Shown here piece by piece: positions 1 to 9,567 of a DNA stretch of 64,000 nt. The stretch comes from Aureimonas ureilytica. GTDB taxonomy: Bacteria; Pseudomonadota; Alphaproteobacteria; Rhizobiales; Rhizobiaceae. Position 1 is the first letter of the stretch; every line of letters starts with the position of its first letter. The notes under the pieces were generated by a model. It searched no databases. It had not been told where the DNA came from and was given only the letters and a program-made list of their open reading frames with translations. A program made the translations under genes and the position numbers. The stretch lies in assembly GCF_001475935.1 (NCBI RefSeq), contig NZ_LDQA01000070.1, positions 1 to 64,000 of the forward strand. Reading direction: 5' to 3'.

Positions 1-61
1 AACGTCGCCCACCGAGACCCAGACAGTGTAGTGCGTCGGCAGCGTCAGATTGGTATAAGAC

Positions 62-91
62 ACGAAAAAGCGGGCCGCATGCGGCCCGCCC
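62..91 (-). terminator. Intrinsic terminator of the DUF1059 gene
   Basis: On the minus strand a perfect GC-rich hairpin (GGGCCGC/GCGGCCC around AT) is followed by a run of five T. It lies about 20 bases past the stop codon of the small gene at 112-288. Bases 1-60 to its left hold nothing I can assign. Confidence 0.75.
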
Positions 92-111
92 CATGACGTC
101 GGACAGGATGG

Positions 112-288
112 TCAGTGCGCGGTTTCGTGCGTGCCGTCGCGGAACGCGTCCATCATGCGCGGAGTGATCTGCGGCACGCCAAGCTGTTTGGCTTGTTCGA
201 CGGCGCGGCGAATGACTTCAGCCTGCGAATCCGCCCGGATGACGCGGCTGCAGCCTGGAATGACACCGGAACAATTGAGTTCGAACAT
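112..288 (-). CDS. DUF1059 family small protein
   Basis: This 58-residue protein begins MFELNCSGVIPGC and matches the short DUF1059 family: an N-terminal beta strand with two cysteines (C6 and C13) around a P-G-C motif, then a helix of the type seen as 'AEVIRRAVEQAKQLG', ending in a histidine-containing tail. The function of the family is unknown. The ATG at 288 follows a clear GGGAGG ribosome-binding site, and an intrinsic terminator lies just past the stop, so this is a complete monocistronic gene. It is shorter than common gene-calling cut-offs and easily missed. Confidence 0.8.
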   Translation of the reverse strand: MFELNCSGVIPGCSRVIRADSQAEVIRRAVEQAKQLGVPQITPRMMDAFRDGTHETAH

Positions 289-603
289 GGATAGCCTCCC
301 TAATCGCGAATGATCAGGCGGGACCGGCGGAAGGGTCGCGCGTGATGATCGTCAATACGGTTTCTGGAGTCGGGTGACGCACACGCTCTCTCCAAAGCCG
401 TACGCACTACCCACGGTTATGTGGGATGAGGTATGTTAACATTTAGAAAAGACTTGTGAAGGGTCAGTCTCACCAAAGCGCGGGGCTTTTTCAGAATTTT
501 TTGTTGTAGGGCTCCAAGTGTGCCCCCTGTAAAGTCCAATCATCAGACAAGTTCAGGCATGAACATTTGTTGTCATGCCAAGCAAATCCCACGAAACAGG
601 GGA
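289..603. other. Intergenic region between the DUF1059 gene and hemF
   Basis: These 315 bases hold the upstream region of the DUF1059 gene and the downstream region of hemF. A small hairpin (CCCAC/GTGGG near 410-425) and a weak plus-strand hairpin followed by T residues (near 474-490) are visible. I see no convincing open reading frame or known RNA. Confidence 0.4.
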
Positions 604-1512
604 TTAGGGCCATTTCACCAACGGTGGGAGCGAGGAGAGAATCGAGTGCACATTGCCACCCGTGCGCAGGCCGAACAGCGTCCCGCGGTCGTAAAGCAGG
701 TTGTACTCGACATAGCGCCCGCGCCGCACCAGCTGCTCGTCGCGGTCGGCCTCGGTATAAGGCTTGACGACGTTCTGCCGAATGAGATGCGGATAGATAA
801 CGAGGAAGGCCTTGCCCACATCCTTGGTGAAGGCGAAATCCGCATCCCAACCGCCCTTTTCGTCGGGCGAATGCAGCCAATCGTAGAAAATGCCGCCGAC
901 GCCGCGCGCTTCATTGCGATGGGGCAGAAAGAAATACTCGTCGCACCATTCCTTGAAGCGGGTGTGATCGGCGACATCCGAATGCCGGTCGCAGACGAAT
1001 TTCAGCGCCTTATGGAAAGCCTGCGTGTCCGGGTCTTCGGCCGTGCGCCGCCGGTCGAGCGTCGGCGTCAGGTCCGCTCCGCCACCGAACCACTGGCTCG
1101 TGGTGACGACCATGCGCGTGTTCATGTGAACGGCCGGCACATTGGGATTGCGCATATGGGCGATCAGCGAAATGCCGGAGGCCCAGAAGCTGCGATCGCC
1201 CGAAGCGCCGGGGATCTGCTTGGAGAAATCTTCCGACAATTCGCCGAAGACGGTCGAGGTGTGGACGCCGACCTTTTCGAACACGCGGCCATGCATCATC
1301 GACATGACACCGCCGCCGCCATCATTGTCCCGGCTCCAGGGCGTGCGCTCGAAGCGTCCGGCCGAAAGGCCGGTTTCCTCGCCGAACTCGTCTTCGAGCT
1401 GTTCGAAGCTCTGGCAGATTCGATCGCGAAGCGCCTCGAACCAGACTTTCGCCATGTCCTTCTTTTCGTCGATCCCTGCGGGAAGGCCTTGGGGCAGTTC
1501 GGGACGATCCAT
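604..1512 (-). CDS. hemF: Oxygen-dependent coproporphyrinogen III oxidase
   Basis: HemF decarboxylates coproporphyrinogen III to protoporphyrinogen IX with oxygen, a late step of haem synthesis in the cytoplasm. The 302-residue protein has the usual family length and its signatures: FGGGADLTP at 142-150, [14 protein letters not shown] at 198-211, and the C-terminal [16 protein letters not shown] at 267-282. The start ATG at 1512 gives the expected N-terminus. The gene stands alone on the minus strand and diverges from the hypothetical gene at 1692. Haem supply fits the cytochrome bc1 operon 5 kb away. No complete iron-response (Irr) or Fnr box was seen upstream. Confidence 0.97.
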   Translation of the reverse strand: MDRPELPQGLPAGIDEKKDMAKVWFEALRDRICQSFEQLEDEFGEETGLSAGRFERTPWSRDNDGGGGVMSMMHGRVFEKVGVHTSTVFGELSEDFSKQIPGASGDRSFWASGISLIAHMRNPNVPAVHMNTRMVVTTSQWFGGGADLTPTLDRRRTAEDPDTQAFHKALKFVCDRHSDVADHTRFKEWCDEYFFLPHRNEARGVGGIFYDWLHSPDEKGGWDADFAFTKDVGKAFLVIYPHLIRQNVVKPYTEADRDEQLVRRGRYVEYNLLYDRGTLFGLRTGGNVHSILSSLPPLVKWP

Positions 1513-1691
1513 CCTGCTGGTCTTTCCTATGCCTCAGCGGGCTCAGCCCCCGCGAATCTCGTTTCGGCCTAGCAGCAAGTTTCCGCGCGGAAAAGCCGGG
1601 ACAAGCCCTGTCATGAAGAGCGTTCGAGTTTTACACAGGGGCTGTCGCACAAAGGCAGCAACGGACTCGCCAATTCGCTCGCCGTCACCAT

Positions 1692-1991
1692 ATGGTAGGC
1701 AAGGATATACTGGGATCGAGACCGGCCTTGACCTTGCAGACCTATCCCAAGCCACCGCTCGACGGGCTCCGGCGTCAGTTGCGCCGCGAGCGCTCCCCGC
1801 GTGGCGGCTCGGCGGTCGATCCGTTCCTGCGCGAGACCTACACGCTGCCGCGCGACGAAGCGCGCTGTAAGGCGCGCGAATGGTTTGATCGGTTTCCCAA
1901 GGCCGCTTATTGGACGCAGGTCGAAAGCTGGCGTCTCCTGCCGGGGGACCGGGTGGAATTCACCATGCGGCGCCTGCCGACCGCGGACTGA
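1692..1991 (+). CDS. Conserved hypothetical protein
   Basis: This 99-residue protein has no signal peptide or membrane segment. Its C-terminal half (roughly 45-99) contains the pattern PRDEARCKAREWFDRFPKAAY and ends in FTMRRLPTAD, which I recall as conserved in many Rhizobiales hypothetical proteins. The basic, proline-rich N-terminus is probably disordered. The start is uncertain because no strong ribosome-binding site precedes the ATG at 1692. The gene ends three bases before the convergent trmL stop. The function is unknown. Confidence 0.75.
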   Translation: MVGKDILGSRPALTLQTYPKPPLDGLRRQLRRERSPRGGSAVDPFLRETYTLPRDEARCKAREWFDRFPKAAYWTQVESWRLLPGDRVEFTMRRLPTAD

Positions 1992-1994
1992 CGC

Positions 1995-2453
1995 TCACGA
2001 GACGCGAAGCTGCCGCATCGCTTCGCCGACCACCATGGCAGCGCTGACAGCGAGATTCAAAGAGCGGGCGCCGGGCTGCATCGGAATCACGGCACGGATG
2101 TCAGCGAGATCATGCACGCGATCCGGCACGCCCGCGCTTTCTCGCCCGAAAAGCAGCACATCGTCCGGACCGAAGGCGACGTCGCGATAATCCGTTGCGC
2201 CACGCGTGGTCATCAGCACCATCCGTCGCCCGGCCTGGCGCCGCATCTGCTCGAAAGCCTCGAAATCCACATGCCGCACCAGCCGCGCCATCTCGAGATA
2301 ATCCATGCCCGCGCGCTTGAGGTTGCGATCCGATAGATCGAAGCCGGCCGGCTCGATCACCTCCACATCGATCCCGAGGCAGGCGCCGAGGCGCAGCAAG
2401 GTTCCCGTGTTGCCGGCGATGTCGGGCTGATAAAGAGCAAGGGATAGGGGCAT
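1995..2453 (-). CDS. trmL: tRNA (cytidine(34)-2'-O)-methyltransferase
   Basis: TrmL is a SPOUT-class methyltransferase that 2'-O-methylates the wobble nucleotide of leucine tRNAs, using S-adenosylmethionine. At 152 residues the protein has the minimal TrmL length. The knot motifs are present: LFGRESAGVP at 101-110 and IPMQPGARSLNLAVSAAM at 123-140, and the N-terminus reads LYQPDIAGNTG. The gene converges with the hypothetical gene on its left and diverges from the ABC exporter genes at 2608. Confidence 0.95.
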   Translation of the reverse strand: MPLSLALYQPDIAGNTGTLLRLGACLGIDVEVIEPAGFDLSDRNLKRAGMDYLEMARLVRHVDFEAFEQMRRQAGRRMVLMTTRGATDYRDVAFGPDDVLLFGRESAGVPDRVHDLADIRAVIPMQPGARSLNLAVSAAMVVGEAMRQLRVS

Positions 2454-2607
2454 TCTGGCTCCGTCGTCCTGTGGTCCGTCGTGGCATCGCAGCCCGACTT
2501 CGCTTTTGTCATGAAAGCGCGACGAGCCTGCCTATATGAGCCTCTTCGTCCTGTCCCGTCCCTTTTGCGAGGGGAGGGCGAGCGTATGGCAGCATCGGAT
2601 CGGTCTC

Positions 2608-4506
2608 ATGTTTTCCTATTTCGAACGCCTCGTGGACGCCTTTCCCTCGGAGCGGGCCAGTCCGCCCTCGAGCCTATTCGGCTTCATCTGGCACTACGCC
2701 CGGCCGGTGTGGCCGCTGCTGCTGCTTTATGCCATCGGAACGGCGCTGGTTTCGGCCATCGAAGTCTCGCTCTTCGGCTTTCTCGGCCAGATCGTGGACT
2801 GGCTGTCCTCCACGCCGCGCGAGACCTTTGTTCAGAGCGAGGGATGGCGGCTGGCGCTGATTGGCGCGGTCGTTCTTCTGGCGCTGCCGCTTTTGACCTT
2901 CGCCTCATCGCTCATATCGTTTCAGGCGATCTTCGCGAACTTCCCGATGCGCTTTCGCTGGAGCGTCCACAACTGGCTGCTCAACCAGTCGCTCGGCTTC
3001 TTTCAGGATGAATTCGCCGGCCGCATTTCCACCAAGCTGATGCAGACCGCGCTCGCCGTGCGCGAAACGGTGATGAAGTCGATCGGCGTGATGCTCTACG
3101 TCACGGTCTATTTCAGCGGCATCCTCTTCATGATCGCGGCGGCGGACTGGCGGCTCGTGCTCCCCTTTGTCGCTTGGCTCTTCTTCTATGTCCTGCTGCT
3201 GCGCTACTTCATCCCGCGCCTGATGCGCGTGGCCTCGGAACAGGCCGGCGCGCGCGCGGCGATGACGGGCCGCGTCGTGGACGCCTATTCCAATATCGGC
3301 ACGGTGAAGCTCTTCGCCCATACGGAGCGCGAGGCGGTCCACGCCCGGCGCTCGATGGAGGAGTTCCTTCACACGGTTCATGGGCAGGCGCGCCTTATCA
3401 ACCTTTTCTTCTCGACGCTCTATTTCCTAAACTCGCTGCTTCTTTTCTCGGTCGGCGCGGTCGGCATCGCGCTCTGGATCGACAATCTCCTGACGGTCGG
3501 CGCGATCGCGGTCGGTATAGGCCTCGTCCTGCGTCTCAACGGCATGAGCCAATGGATCATGTGGGAGGTCTCGGAACTCTTCGAGAATATCGGCACGATC
3601 CGCGACGGCATCGCGACCTTCACCCAGCCGATCGCGCTGATCGACGCGCCTAAGGCTCAGCCGCTGATCGTCTCGAAGGGCGAGGTCCGCTTCGAGGCTG
3701 TCGGCTTCTCCTATGGTTCGGCCGTGTCGCACCGCGCGGCCGGACCGGTGCTGCGCGACTTCTCGCTGACCATCCGCCCCGGCGAGAAGATCGGTCTGGT
3801 CGGCCGTTCGGGCGCGGGCAAATCCACGCTTCTGAACCTGCTCCTGCGCTTTTACGACGTAGAGAGCGGGCGCATCCTGATTGACGGGCAGGATATCTCA
3901 CAGGTGACGCAGAACTCGCTGCGCTCGCAGATCGGCGTCGTCACGCAGGACACCTCGCTTCTCCATCGCACGATCGGCGAGAATATCCTTTACGGCCGAC
4001 CGGACGCCTCGGCGGATGATCTGACCCGCGCCATCGATCGCGCCGAAGCGTCGCAATTCATCGCGGCGCTGGCCGACAGCGAAGGCCGGCGGGGCCTCGA
4101 CGCGGAAGTCGGAGAGCGCGGCGTCAAGCTGTCGGGCGGCCAGCGCCAGCGCATCGCGATTGCCCGCGTCATGCTGAAGGACGCGCCGATCCTGCTTCTG
4201 GACGAGGCGACCTCCGCGCTGGATTCCGAAGTGGAAGCGGCGATCGCGGAAAATCTCTATCGCCTGATGGAGGGAAAGACGGTGATCGCCGTCGCCCACC
4301 GCCTGTCCACCATCGCCGCGCTCGATCGTCTCGTCGTGCTCGACAAGGGACAGATCGTGGAGGAAGGCTCCCATACCGAGCTTCTGGAGCGTGGCGGCCT
4401 TTATGCGTCGCTCTGGCGCCGGCAGGTCGGCGGATTCCTCGACGCCGGCGATGACGATACGGACGCCCAGCCCGGCCGTATCGGCGCCAAGCGAGCCGCC
4501 GAATGA
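2608..4506 (+). CDS. ABC exporter half-transporter (permease plus ATPase), first of a tandem pair
   Basis: This is a type IV (ABCB-like) exporter subunit of about 632 residues: a six-helix membrane domain over roughly 45-330, then a nucleotide-binding domain. Walker A (GRSGAGKST) is near residue 398, the signature LSGGQRQR near 508, Walker B LLLDEA near 528 and the switch histidine in AHRLSTI near 563, all canonical. An upstream in-frame ATG at 2536 would add 24 residues; I prefer 2608 because MFSYFERL lines up with MMERLLERFERV of the next gene. The following gene overlaps by four bases (ATGA), so the two are translationally coupled and probably form a heterodimer. The substrate is unknown. 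Confidence 0.92.
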   Translation: MFSYFERLVDAFPSERASPPSSLFGFIWHYARPVWPLLLLYAIGTALVSAIEVSLFGFLGQIVDWLSSTPRETFVQSEGWRLALIGAVVLLALPLLTFASSLISFQAIFANFPMRFRWSVHNWLLNQSLGFFQDEFAGRISTKLMQTALAVRETVMKSIGVMLYVTVYFSGILFMIAAADWRLVLPFVAWLFFYVLLLRYFIPRLMRVASEQAGARAAMTGRVVDAYSNIGTVKLFAHTEREAVHARRSMEEFLHTVHGQARLINLFFSTLYFLNSLLLFSVGAVGIALWIDNLLTVGAIAVGIGLVLRLNGMSQWIMWEVSELFENIGTIRDGIATFTQPIALIDAPKAQPLIVSKGEVRFEAVGFSYGSAVSHRAAGPVLRDFSLTIRPGEKIGLVGRSGAGKSTLLNLLLRFYDVESGRILIDGQDISQVTQNSLRSQIGVVTQDTSLLHRTIGENILYGRPDASADDLTRAIDRAEASQFIAALADSEGRRGLDAEVGERGVKLSGGQRQRIAIARVMLKDAPILLLDEATSALDSEVEAAIAENLYRLMEGKTVIAVAHRLSTIAALDRLVVLDKGQIVEEGSHTELLERGGLYASLWRRQVGGFLDAGDDDTDAQPGRIGAKRAAE

Positions 4507-6386
4507 TGGAGCGCTTGCTGGAGCGCTTCGAGCGCGTGATCGACCCCTATGACGACGAAGGCGGGGAAAGCGAGCGCGCGCGGCGCGTCGGCACGCTGCG
4601 GCCGCTTCCCGCGAACACCAACGCTTTTATCTGGCATTTTGCCCGCGAGGCCAAAGGCCCCTTCATCGCGCTGCTTATTACGGGCGGGCTGACGGGCGGT
4701 GTCGATGCCTTGCTCTATGCGGCCGTTGGCTGGGTGGTGGACGCGCTCGGCTCGTCCTCGCCGGCGACGCTTCTGGCCGACCATTGGGCGCTGCTCGCGG
4801 GGTTGGCCTTTCTGACGTTGGTTCTGCGTACGGTGATTCTCTTCGCGGCGGCCGTGCTGGAACAGCAGATCGTCACGCCCTCGCTCTACAATCGCATTCG
4901 CTGGCAGGCCTATCGCCGGCTGATGGACCAGTCCTACACGTTCTTCCAGAACGATTTCGCCGGGCGCATCTCGCAGAAGGTCCAACAGGTCGGCGAGGCC
5001 ACGGGCGATTTCATCGTGACCACGCTCCAGACGTTTTGGAGCTTCATCACCTTCGCCATTCTCGCGGTCGCGATTCTGGGCGCGATGGATGTCTGGATGG
5101 GCGCGGTTCTGGCCGTCTGGTCGCTCGGCTATGGCTGGATCGTGTTCCACCTTCTGCCGCGCCTGCGCAAGGCGGGACGCGAAACCGCCGATGCGCGCTC
5201 GGTCATGTCCGGCCGCATCGTCGATAGTTTCACCAACATCCTGGCCGTAAAACTCTTCGACACGTCGCGCCGGCAGGACGCTTTCGTGCTCGACGGGTTC
5301 CGCCGCTTCGTGGAAGCCGTTCGCGCCATGACGCGGGCGGTGACGGCCGTGCGCACGGCGGTCGCCATTCTGAACGGCGCGATGATGACGGCCATCGGCG
5401 CCATCGTCGTTCATTCCTGGACGGTCGGCGGTGCCTCCATCGGCGATGTCGCGACCGCCCTCGGCCTCGTGCTTCGGCTCAATCAGATGAGCGGCTGGAT
5501 GATGTTCAACATCAACGGCCTCGTGCGCAATTACGGCACGATTCAGGATGCCGTCGCCACGGTGTCGCTCCAGCCGAGATTGACCGACCAGCCCGACGCG
5601 CCGGACCTTCGCCCTTCGGGCGGGGCGGTGGAGTTTCGCGATGTCACCTTTCATTACGGCAAGGGCGGCGGCGTCATCCAAGGGTTCAACCTTTCGATCC
5701 GCCCCGGCGAGAAGGTCGGGCTCGTGGGGCGCTCGGGGGCGGGCAAGACCACACTCGTCAACCTCCTGCTGCGGCTCTACGACGTGGAAGGCGGGCGCAT
5801 TCTCGTGGACGGCCAGACGATATCCGATGTTGCGCAGGCGTCGCTGCGCGGGGCGATCGGCGTCGTCACGCAGGACACCTCGCTGTTCCATCGCTCGATT
5901 CGCGACAACATCGCTTATGGCCGCCCGGACGCCAATGAGACCGAGATCGAAGCGGCGGCCCGGCGCGCCGACGCGCTGGACTTCATCCAGACTGTGCGCG
6001 ATCCCAACGGGCGCAGCGGAATGGACGCCTATGTCGGCGAGCGCGGCGTCAAGCTGTCCGGTGGCCAGCGCCAGCGTATTGCGATCGCCCGCGTGTTTCT
6101 AAAGGACGCGCCGATCCTCGTTCTAGACGAGGCGACCTCGGCGCTGGACTCGGAGGTCGAGGCCGCCATTCAGGACAATCTCGCAGCGATGATGGAGGGG
6201 AAGACGGTGATCGCCATCGCCCATCGCCTGTCCACCATCGCCAGTCTCGACCGCCTCGTGGTGATCGATGCCGGACGAATCGTGGAAGAAGGCACGCATT
6301 CCGAGCTGATCCGCAGGGGCGGATTGTATGCGTCGCTCTGGCGCCGGCAGTCCGGCGGGTTCCTCGGCGAGGAAGCGGCGGAATAA
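4503..6386 (+). CDS. ABC exporter half-transporter, second of a tandem pair
   Basis: The 627-residue protein has the same architecture as its upstream neighbour: an N-terminal soluble segment, six membrane helices, and an ATPase domain with Walker A GRSGAGKTT near 408, LSGGQRQR near 518, and LVLDEATSALD near 538. Both partners keep the catalytic glutamate after Walker B, so neither ATP site looks degenerate. The start overlaps the upstream stop as ATGA. The two genes look like an old tandem duplication and lie just ahead of petABC. The exported compound cannot be told from sequence. Confidence 0.92.
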   Translation: MMERLLERFERVIDPYDDEGGESERARRVGTLRPLPANTNAFIWHFAREAKGPFIALLITGGLTGGVDALLYAAVGWVVDALGSSSPATLLADHWALLAGLAFLTLVLRTVILFAAAVLEQQIVTPSLYNRIRWQAYRRLMDQSYTFFQNDFAGRISQKVQQVGEATGDFIVTTLQTFWSFITFAILAVAILGAMDVWMGAVLAVWSLGYGWIVFHLLPRLRKAGRETADARSVMSGRIVDSFTNILAVKLFDTSRRQDAFVLDGFRRFVEAVRAMTRAVTAVRTAVAILNGAMMTAIGAIVVHSWTVGGASIGDVATALGLVLRLNQMSGWMMFNINGLVRNYGTIQDAVATVSLQPRLTDQPDAPDLRPSGGAVEFRDVTFHYGKGGGVIQGFNLSIRPGEKVGLVGRSGAGKTTLVNLLLRLYDVEGGRILVDGQTISDVAQASLRGAIGVVTQDTSLFHRSIRDNIAYGRPDANETEIEAAARRADALDFIQTVRDPNGRSGMDAYVGERGVKLSGGQRQRIAIARVFLKDAPILVLDEATSALDSEVEAAIQDNLAAMMEGKTVIAIAHRLSTIASLDRLVVIDAGRIVEEGTHSELIRRGGLYASLWRRQSGGFLGEEAAE

Positions 6387-6431
6387 AAGCTTTCCCGGGT
6401 CGCGACAGAGTGGCTTGTGTTGCCGACACAG

Positions 6432-6491
6432 TCTGGACAAGTTCCAAACCGACGCATAAAAATTTGGCGCAAAACGGGTCTGCGGACCCGA
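6432..6491 (+). promoter_or_regulatory. Candidate petABC promoter region
   Basis: A housekeeping-type promoter can be read as TGGACA, 17 bases, TAAAAA, in the 196-base gap before petA. A dyad CGGGTC-TGCG-GACCCG follows at 6476-6491 and could be an operator or a leader hairpin. This is inferred from sequence only. Confidence 0.35.
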
Positions 6492-6582
6492 GTTTGCCGG
6501 AATGGCTTATGGGGGGCTTTCCGGCTCTGAAACTCGGCTCCAGGGTTCAAACCCTCGGGTCTTCAAGGAGGGGGAGGGGCCC

Positions 6583-7146
6583 GTGAGCGTCGACCATAGC
6601 AGCAGCGAACCCACTCGACGGGATTTTCTCTTCATTGCCACAGGGGCAGCGGGCGCCGTGGGAGCGGTGGCGGCGGTCTGGCCGTTTATCGATCAGATGA
6701 ATCCCGATGCCGCCGCGCTGGCCTTGGCGCAGGTGGATGTGGACGTGACGCAGGTGGCCGAAGGGCAGTCGATCACCGCCAAATGGCGTGGCAAGCCGAT
6801 CTTCATTCGCCAGCGCACGGCGAAGGAGATCGATGAGGCCAAGGGCGTTCCGCTCGCCGATCTGAAGGATCCGATCGCGCGCAACGCCAATATTCCATCC
6901 GACGCACCGGCGACCGATCCCAACCGCGCGGCGATCGGTCAGGAGAAGTGGCTGGTGATGATCGGTGTCTGCACGCATCTCGGCTGCGTGCCGAACGGGC
7001 AGTCGGGCGATTTCGACGGCTGGTTCTGCCCCTGCCACGGGTCGCATTACGACACGGCGGGCCGCATTCGTAAGGGCCCGGCCCCGGAGAATATGGCGAT
7101 TCCGCTCTACCAGTTCACGACACCCACCAAGATTCGTATCGGCTAA
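6583..7146 (+). CDS. petA: Ubiquinol-cytochrome c reductase Rieske iron-sulfur subunit
   Basis: PetA carries the [2Fe-2S] cluster that takes the first electron from ubiquinol in the cytochrome bc1 complex. The 187-residue product starts at GTG 6583, chosen because an AAGGAGGGGGAGG ribosome-binding site lies just upstream. TRRDF at 10-14 is followed by one membrane anchor (about 15-37), fitting Tat-dependent export. The cluster ligands are in CTHLGC (130-135) and CPCHGSH (149-155). It is the first gene of the petABC operon, 17 bases ahead of petB. An in-frame ATG at 6502 would give a longer protein but has no good ribosome-binding site. Confidence 0.96.
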   Translation: MSVDHSSSEPTRRDFLFIATGAAGAVGAVAAVWPFIDQMNPDAAALALAQVDVDVTQVAEGQSITAKWRGKPIFIRQRTAKEIDEAKGVPLADLKDPIARNANIPSDAPATDPNRAAIGQEKWLVMIGVCTHLGCVPNGQSGDFDGWFCPCHGSHYDTAGRIRKGPAPENMAIPLYQFTTPTKIRIG

Positions 7147-7163
7147 GGGAGAGAGAACCGATC

Positions 7164-8462
7164 ATGAGCGGTCATTCGTCCTATGTGCCGTCGAGCGGCG
7201 TGATGCGCTGGCTCGATGCGCGCCTCCCGCTGCCGCGGCTTCTCTATGACTCCTTCGTGGCCTTCCCGGTGCCGCGCAACCTGAACTACGCCTATACGTT
7301 CGGCGGCATTCTGGCGCTGTTCCTCGGCCTTCAGATTCTGACCGGCGTCGTGCTGGCCATGCATTACGCCGCCAATTCCGCCATCGCATTCCAGTCTGTC
7401 GAGAGCATCATGCGCGACGTCAACTGGGGCTGGCTCCTGCGCTATATGCACGCCAATGGCGCGTCCTTCTTCTTCATCGCCGTTTATCTGCATATTTTCC
7501 GTGGTCTCTATTACGGCTCCTACAAGGCCCCGCGCGAAGTCCTCTGGATTCTCGGCGTCATCATCTTCCTTCTCATGATGGCGACCGCCTTCATGGGCTA
7601 CGTTCTCCCCTGGGGCCAGATGTCCTTCTGGGGCGCCACGGTGATCACCGGCTTCTTCACGGCCTTTCCGGGCGTCGGCCACGCGATCCAGACGTTGCTT
7701 TTGGGTGGCTTCGCGGTCGATAACGCGACGCTGAACCGATTCTTCGCGCTGCATTACCTTCTGCCCTTCATGATCGCGGGCCTCGTGATCCTGCATATCT
7801 GGGCGCTGCATGTGACCGGCCAGACCAACCCGACCGGCGTCGAAATCAAGTCGTCCAAGGACACAGTGCCCTTCACGCCTCATGCGACCATCAAGGACGG
7901 TCTCGCGATGGTCGTGTTCCTCGCAGTGTTCTGCTACTTCGTCTTCTATATGCCGAACTATCTGGGCCATCCGGACAACTACATTCCGGCCAACCCGATG
8001 CAGACGCCGGCCCATATCGTGCCGGAATGGTACTTCCTGCCGTTCTATGCGATGCTGCGCGCCATCACCTTCAATATCGGCCCGATCGACTCCAAGCTCG
8101 GCGGCGTCCTGGTGATGTTCGCCTCGATCATCATCCTTCTCTTCCTGCCCTGGCTGGACACGAGCCGCGTGAAGTCGACGAACTACCGGCCCATCTATAA
8201 GATCTTCTTCTGGATCTTCGCGGTGAACGCCGTGGTCCTGGGCTGGCTCGGGTCGCGTCCGGCAGAGGGCATCTATCCGACGCTCGCGCTGATCGGCACG
8301 ATCTACTATTTCTCGCACTTCCTGATCGTTCTCCCGGTTCTCGGGCTGATCGAGAAGCCGCACAAGCTGCCGAACTCGATCACCGAAGCCGTTCTCGCCA
8401 AGCATGGCGGCGGACGTTCCGTGCCTGCGGGCGCGACGGCGACACCGGAAACCAAAGGCTGA
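7164..8462 (+). CDS. petB: Cytochrome b of the bc1 complex
   Basis: PetB is the membrane core of ubiquinol-cytochrome c reductase and holds haems bL and bH. The 432-residue protein shows eight hydrophobic helices. The haem ligands appear as two histidine pairs, each spaced by 14 residues, in helix B (YMHANGA to VYLHIFRG) and helix D (ALHYLLP to VILHIWAL). The quinol-site PEWY motif is at 287-290. GGAGAGAG upstream provides the ribosome-binding site. The stop codon overlaps a possible upstream ATG of petC. Confidence 0.98.
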   Translation: MSGHSSYVPSSGVMRWLDARLPLPRLLYDSFVAFPVPRNLNYAYTFGGILALFLGLQILTGVVLAMHYAANSAIAFQSVESIMRDVNWGWLLRYMHANGASFFFIAVYLHIFRGLYYGSYKAPREVLWILGVIIFLLMMATAFMGYVLPWGQMSFWGATVITGFFTAFPGVGHAIQTLLLGGFAVDNATLNRFFALHYLLPFMIAGLVILHIWALHVTGQTNPTGVEIKSSKDTVPFTPHATIKDGLAMVVFLAVFCYFVFYMPNYLGHPDNYIPANPMQTPAHIVPEWYFLPFYAMLRAITFNIGPIDSKLGGVLVMFASIIILLFLPWLDTSRVKSTNYRPIYKIFFWIFAVNAVVLGWLGSRPAEGIYPTLALIGTIYYFSHFLIVLPVLGLIEKPHKLPNSITEAVLAKHGGGRSVPAGATATPETKG

Positions 8463-8482
8463 TGGCGCGGGAGAGTTCGACC

Positions 8483-9430
8483 ATGAAGAGACGTCTGTCA
8501 GCGCTCCTCGCAGCTCTGCTGCTGACCGCCAGCATGCCGATCGTCAGTCTGGCGCAGGAGCCTGCTCCCGCTGCCGAAGCCGGCAAGGCGCCGGGTGCCG
8601 CTCCCGAATCCGGGCGCGGTGCGGAGGCGGCCGAGGCAGGTTCGGCGGGTACCGAACATGCAACGCCGCATTATCCCCTCAAGAAACCTCCGCATATGAG
8701 CTGGAGTTTCGCGGGTCCGTTCGGCCATTGGGATCTCGGTCAGCTTCAGCGTGGCCTCAAGATCTACAAGGAGGTCTGTTCGGCCTGCCACTCCATGAAC
8801 CTCGTGTCGTTCCGTAACCTCACGGCCTTGGGGTATTCGGATGCGCAGGTCCGCGCGCTGGCTGCCGAGTATCAGGTCACGGACCCGGCACCGAACGCGC
8901 AGGGCGAAATGTTCCAGCGGCCGGGCATTCCCGCCGACCGCTTGCCGGCGCCTTTCCCCAACCCTGAAGCGGCGGCAGCGGCGCTGGGCGGTGCCCATCC
9001 ACCCGACCTGTCGCTGATCGCCAAGGCGCGCGCTGTCGAGCGTGGCTTCCCCTATTTCGTCTTCGACATCTTCACCCAATATGCCGAAGGGGGGCCGGAC
9101 TACATCCATGGCCTTCTGACCGGCTATGGGCAAACGCCTCCGGAACACACCACCATCGCGCCCGGCACGCATTACAACCCGTACTTCATCTCGGGTCCCG
9201 CCCTCGCCATGGCGCAGCCGCTGACGGACGGGCAGGTTACTTTCGACGACGGCGCGCCGCAGACGGTCGATCAATATGCCCGCGACGTCGCGGCCTTCCT
9301 GATGTGGGCCGCCGAGCCCCATCTCGTAGCCCGCAAGGCGACCGGTTTCGTGGTCATGATCTTCCTGATCGGTTTCGCGGTGATGTTGTATCTCGTCAAG
9401 AAGCGGATCTGGGCTGCAACGCCGCACTGA
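8483..9430 (+). CDS. petC: Cytochrome c1 of the bc1 complex
   Basis: PetC accepts electrons from the Rieske protein and passes them to soluble or membrane cytochrome c. The 315-residue product has a signal peptide (MKRRLSALLAALLLTAS then ...SLAQE), a low-complexity linker, the haem c motif CSACH at 99-103, a methionine-containing AMAQPL segment as likely axial ligand region, and a C-terminal anchor at about 284-303. I chose ATG 8483, which has GGGAG upstream and starts directly with the signal peptide; ATG 8462 overlaps the petB stop and would add seven residues. An intrinsic terminator ends the operon. Confidence 0.96.
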   Translation: MKRRLSALLAALLLTASMPIVSLAQEPAPAAEAGKAPGAAPESGRGAEAAEAGSAGTEHATPHYPLKKPPHMSWSFAGPFGHWDLGQLQRGLKIYKEVCSACHSMNLVSFRNLTALGYSDAQVRALAAEYQVTDPAPNAQGEMFQRPGIPADRLPAPFPNPEAAAAALGGAHPPDLSLIAKARAVERGFPYFVFDIFTQYAEGGPDYIHGLLTGYGQTPPEHTTIAPGTHYNPYFISGPALAMAQPLTDGQVTFDDGAPQTVDQYARDVAAFLMWAAEPHLVARKATGFVVMIFLIGFAVMLYLVKKRIWAATPH

Positions 9431-9450
9431 TCGTGCCGCAGAGGCATTTC

Positions 9451-9482
9451 GAAGAAGGGGGCGTCTTTGCCCCCTTTTTTAT
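9451..9482 (+). terminator. Intrinsic terminator of petABC
   Basis: The hairpin GGGGGC-GTCTTT-GCCCCC is followed by six T and flanked by pairing A and T residues. It lies 21 bases after the petC stop and separates the operon from the diguanylate cyclase gene. Confidence 0.9.
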
Positions 9483-9567
9483 TGGGCATCCGCAACGGAA
9501 GGTGCTCGTCTCTACCCTTCGTTTACCGATCTTCTGCAAACTGACGATCGTTCGTTCGGAGGTTTTA

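Noticed and set aside
1-60. Open frames on both strands at the left edge, for example minus-strand SYTNLTLPTHYTVWVS
   Set aside because: Too short, cut by the window edge, and no ribosome-binding site or recognisable motif.
4401-5891. Long minus-strand open frame opposite the second ABC exporter
   Set aside because: It is the complementary frame of a clear ABC transporter gene; the translation is His/Arg/Asp-rich with no domain.
6543-6556. GGTTCAAACCC near petA, resembling a tRNA T arm
   Set aside because: No acceptor or anticodon arm surrounds it; it is part of the petA leader.
7143-8405. 420-codon minus-strand frame opposite petB
   Set aside because: A GC-rich antisense shadow; petB on the other strand has all functional motifs.
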